Source: Gammaproteobacteria bacterium
GTDB lineage: Bacteria > Pseudomonadota > Gammaproteobacteria > Acidiferrobacterales > Sulfurifustaceae
Length of the DNA: 51,080 bases
Direction of reading: 5' to 3'
NCBI GenBank assembly: GCA_016199745.1
Contig: JACQFZ010000031.1
Location: 1 to 51,080, forward strand
Shown here: in pieces, positions 50,988-51,080 of the stretch
How the letters are laid out: each line of letters begins with the position of its first letter
Numbering within the stretch: the stretch's first letter is position 1
Position numbers and translations under genes: made by a program
The notes under the pieces: model-generated
Seen by the model: only the letters and a program-made list of their open reading frames with translations
The model's database searches: none
What the model was told of the DNA's origin: nothing

Positions 50988-51080
50988 TTACAAAATCCCT
51001 CCATCTCAAGCAAAGGGTCTCATAAATCGACCAGAAATCAGCTAAAACAGAGCGCTAACGCAGAATGAGGACACGCCCTA

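Larger units (their letters stand above)
50226..51078 (-). mobile_element. Complete IS5-family element (IS427-like), 853 bp
   Basis: The element is bounded by a perfect 15-bp inverted repeat, GGGCGTGTCCTCATT at 50226-50240 and its complement at 51064-51078, with TA on each side (50224-50225 and 51079-51080) as a probable target duplication. It carries two overlapping frames of the transposase. Length, inverted repeats and TA duplication fit the IS427 subgroup. It appears recent and intact. Confidence 0.9.

Overview
The window is a chromosomal segment of a gammaproteobacterium. The evidence is the contiguous queC-queE-cpoB-pal-tolB-tolA-tolR-tolQ-ybgC-ruvB-ruvA-ruvC-yebC block, an outer-membrane barrel ending in Phe, lipoproteins with lipoboxes, an OxyR with the CX8C cysteine pair, and a gammaproteobacterial-type aspS. 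GC is moderate to high by eye. I cannot name a genus from the sequence alone.

Layout. (1) 1-2900 is an accessory scar: an IS21-family end with a truncated istA, a small secreted NG-repeat protein that stops early, a DnaB-helicase fragment, an intact HigB/HigA-like toxin-antitoxin pair and the catalytic half of a tyrosine integrase that abuts the 3' end of a tRNA-Lys gene (2896-2971, minus strand). This reads as the eroded end of an island integrated at tRNA-Lys. (2) 2972-7850 holds two paralogous secreted proteins, each made of three CBM6 carbohydrate-binding modules and nothing else. They are preceded by four copies of a CTTAAGGAAA...AGCGAAA leader element and followed by the remains of at least one further deleted gene. 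(3) 7879-17752, minus strand, is housekeeping: queuosine precursor synthesis, the Tol-Pal envelope system, the RuvABC Holliday-junction machinery and YebC. (4) 17826-25194 mixes a broken stress-protein gene, an outer-membrane protein, NudB, a MocR-type regulator divergent from a DUF1127/aminotransferase pair, a lipoprotein hydrolase and small hypothetical genes. (5) 25240-27955 is a peroxide-stress cluster: oxyR divergent from ahpC-ahpD-dps, with an OxyR-like operator overlapping the oxyR start. (6) 27993-34927 holds regulators, an SDR, a DUF1835 protein, a TPR protein and an EamA transporter. (7) 34928-42790 is aspS, DUF502, fmdB, an HU-like protein, hinT and two ABC ATPases, one of them Uup. 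(8) 42884-46692 is a likely iron-responsive region: an FTR1/EfeU permease with a periplasmic cupredoxin under a Fur-like box, divergent from a membrane protein, cytochrome b561 and two YceI proteins. (9) 46693-51080 holds a gene remnant, a REP-like doublet, a secreted InlB-repeat/beta-propeller protein, a GNAT acetyltransferase and a complete IS5/IS427-type element whose end supplies the last base of the acetyltransferase stop codon.

Short GGGAGAGG/CCTCTCCC palindromes, often as inverted doublets, recur between genes across the window and look like a REP/MITE family. I see no CRISPR array, rRNA or replication origin. The most unusual material is the duplicated CBM6-only genes with their repeated leader, the tRNA-Lys island scar, and the iron/cytochrome b561/YceI arrangement. 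I did not find a clear multi-gene system that I could call new with confidence.
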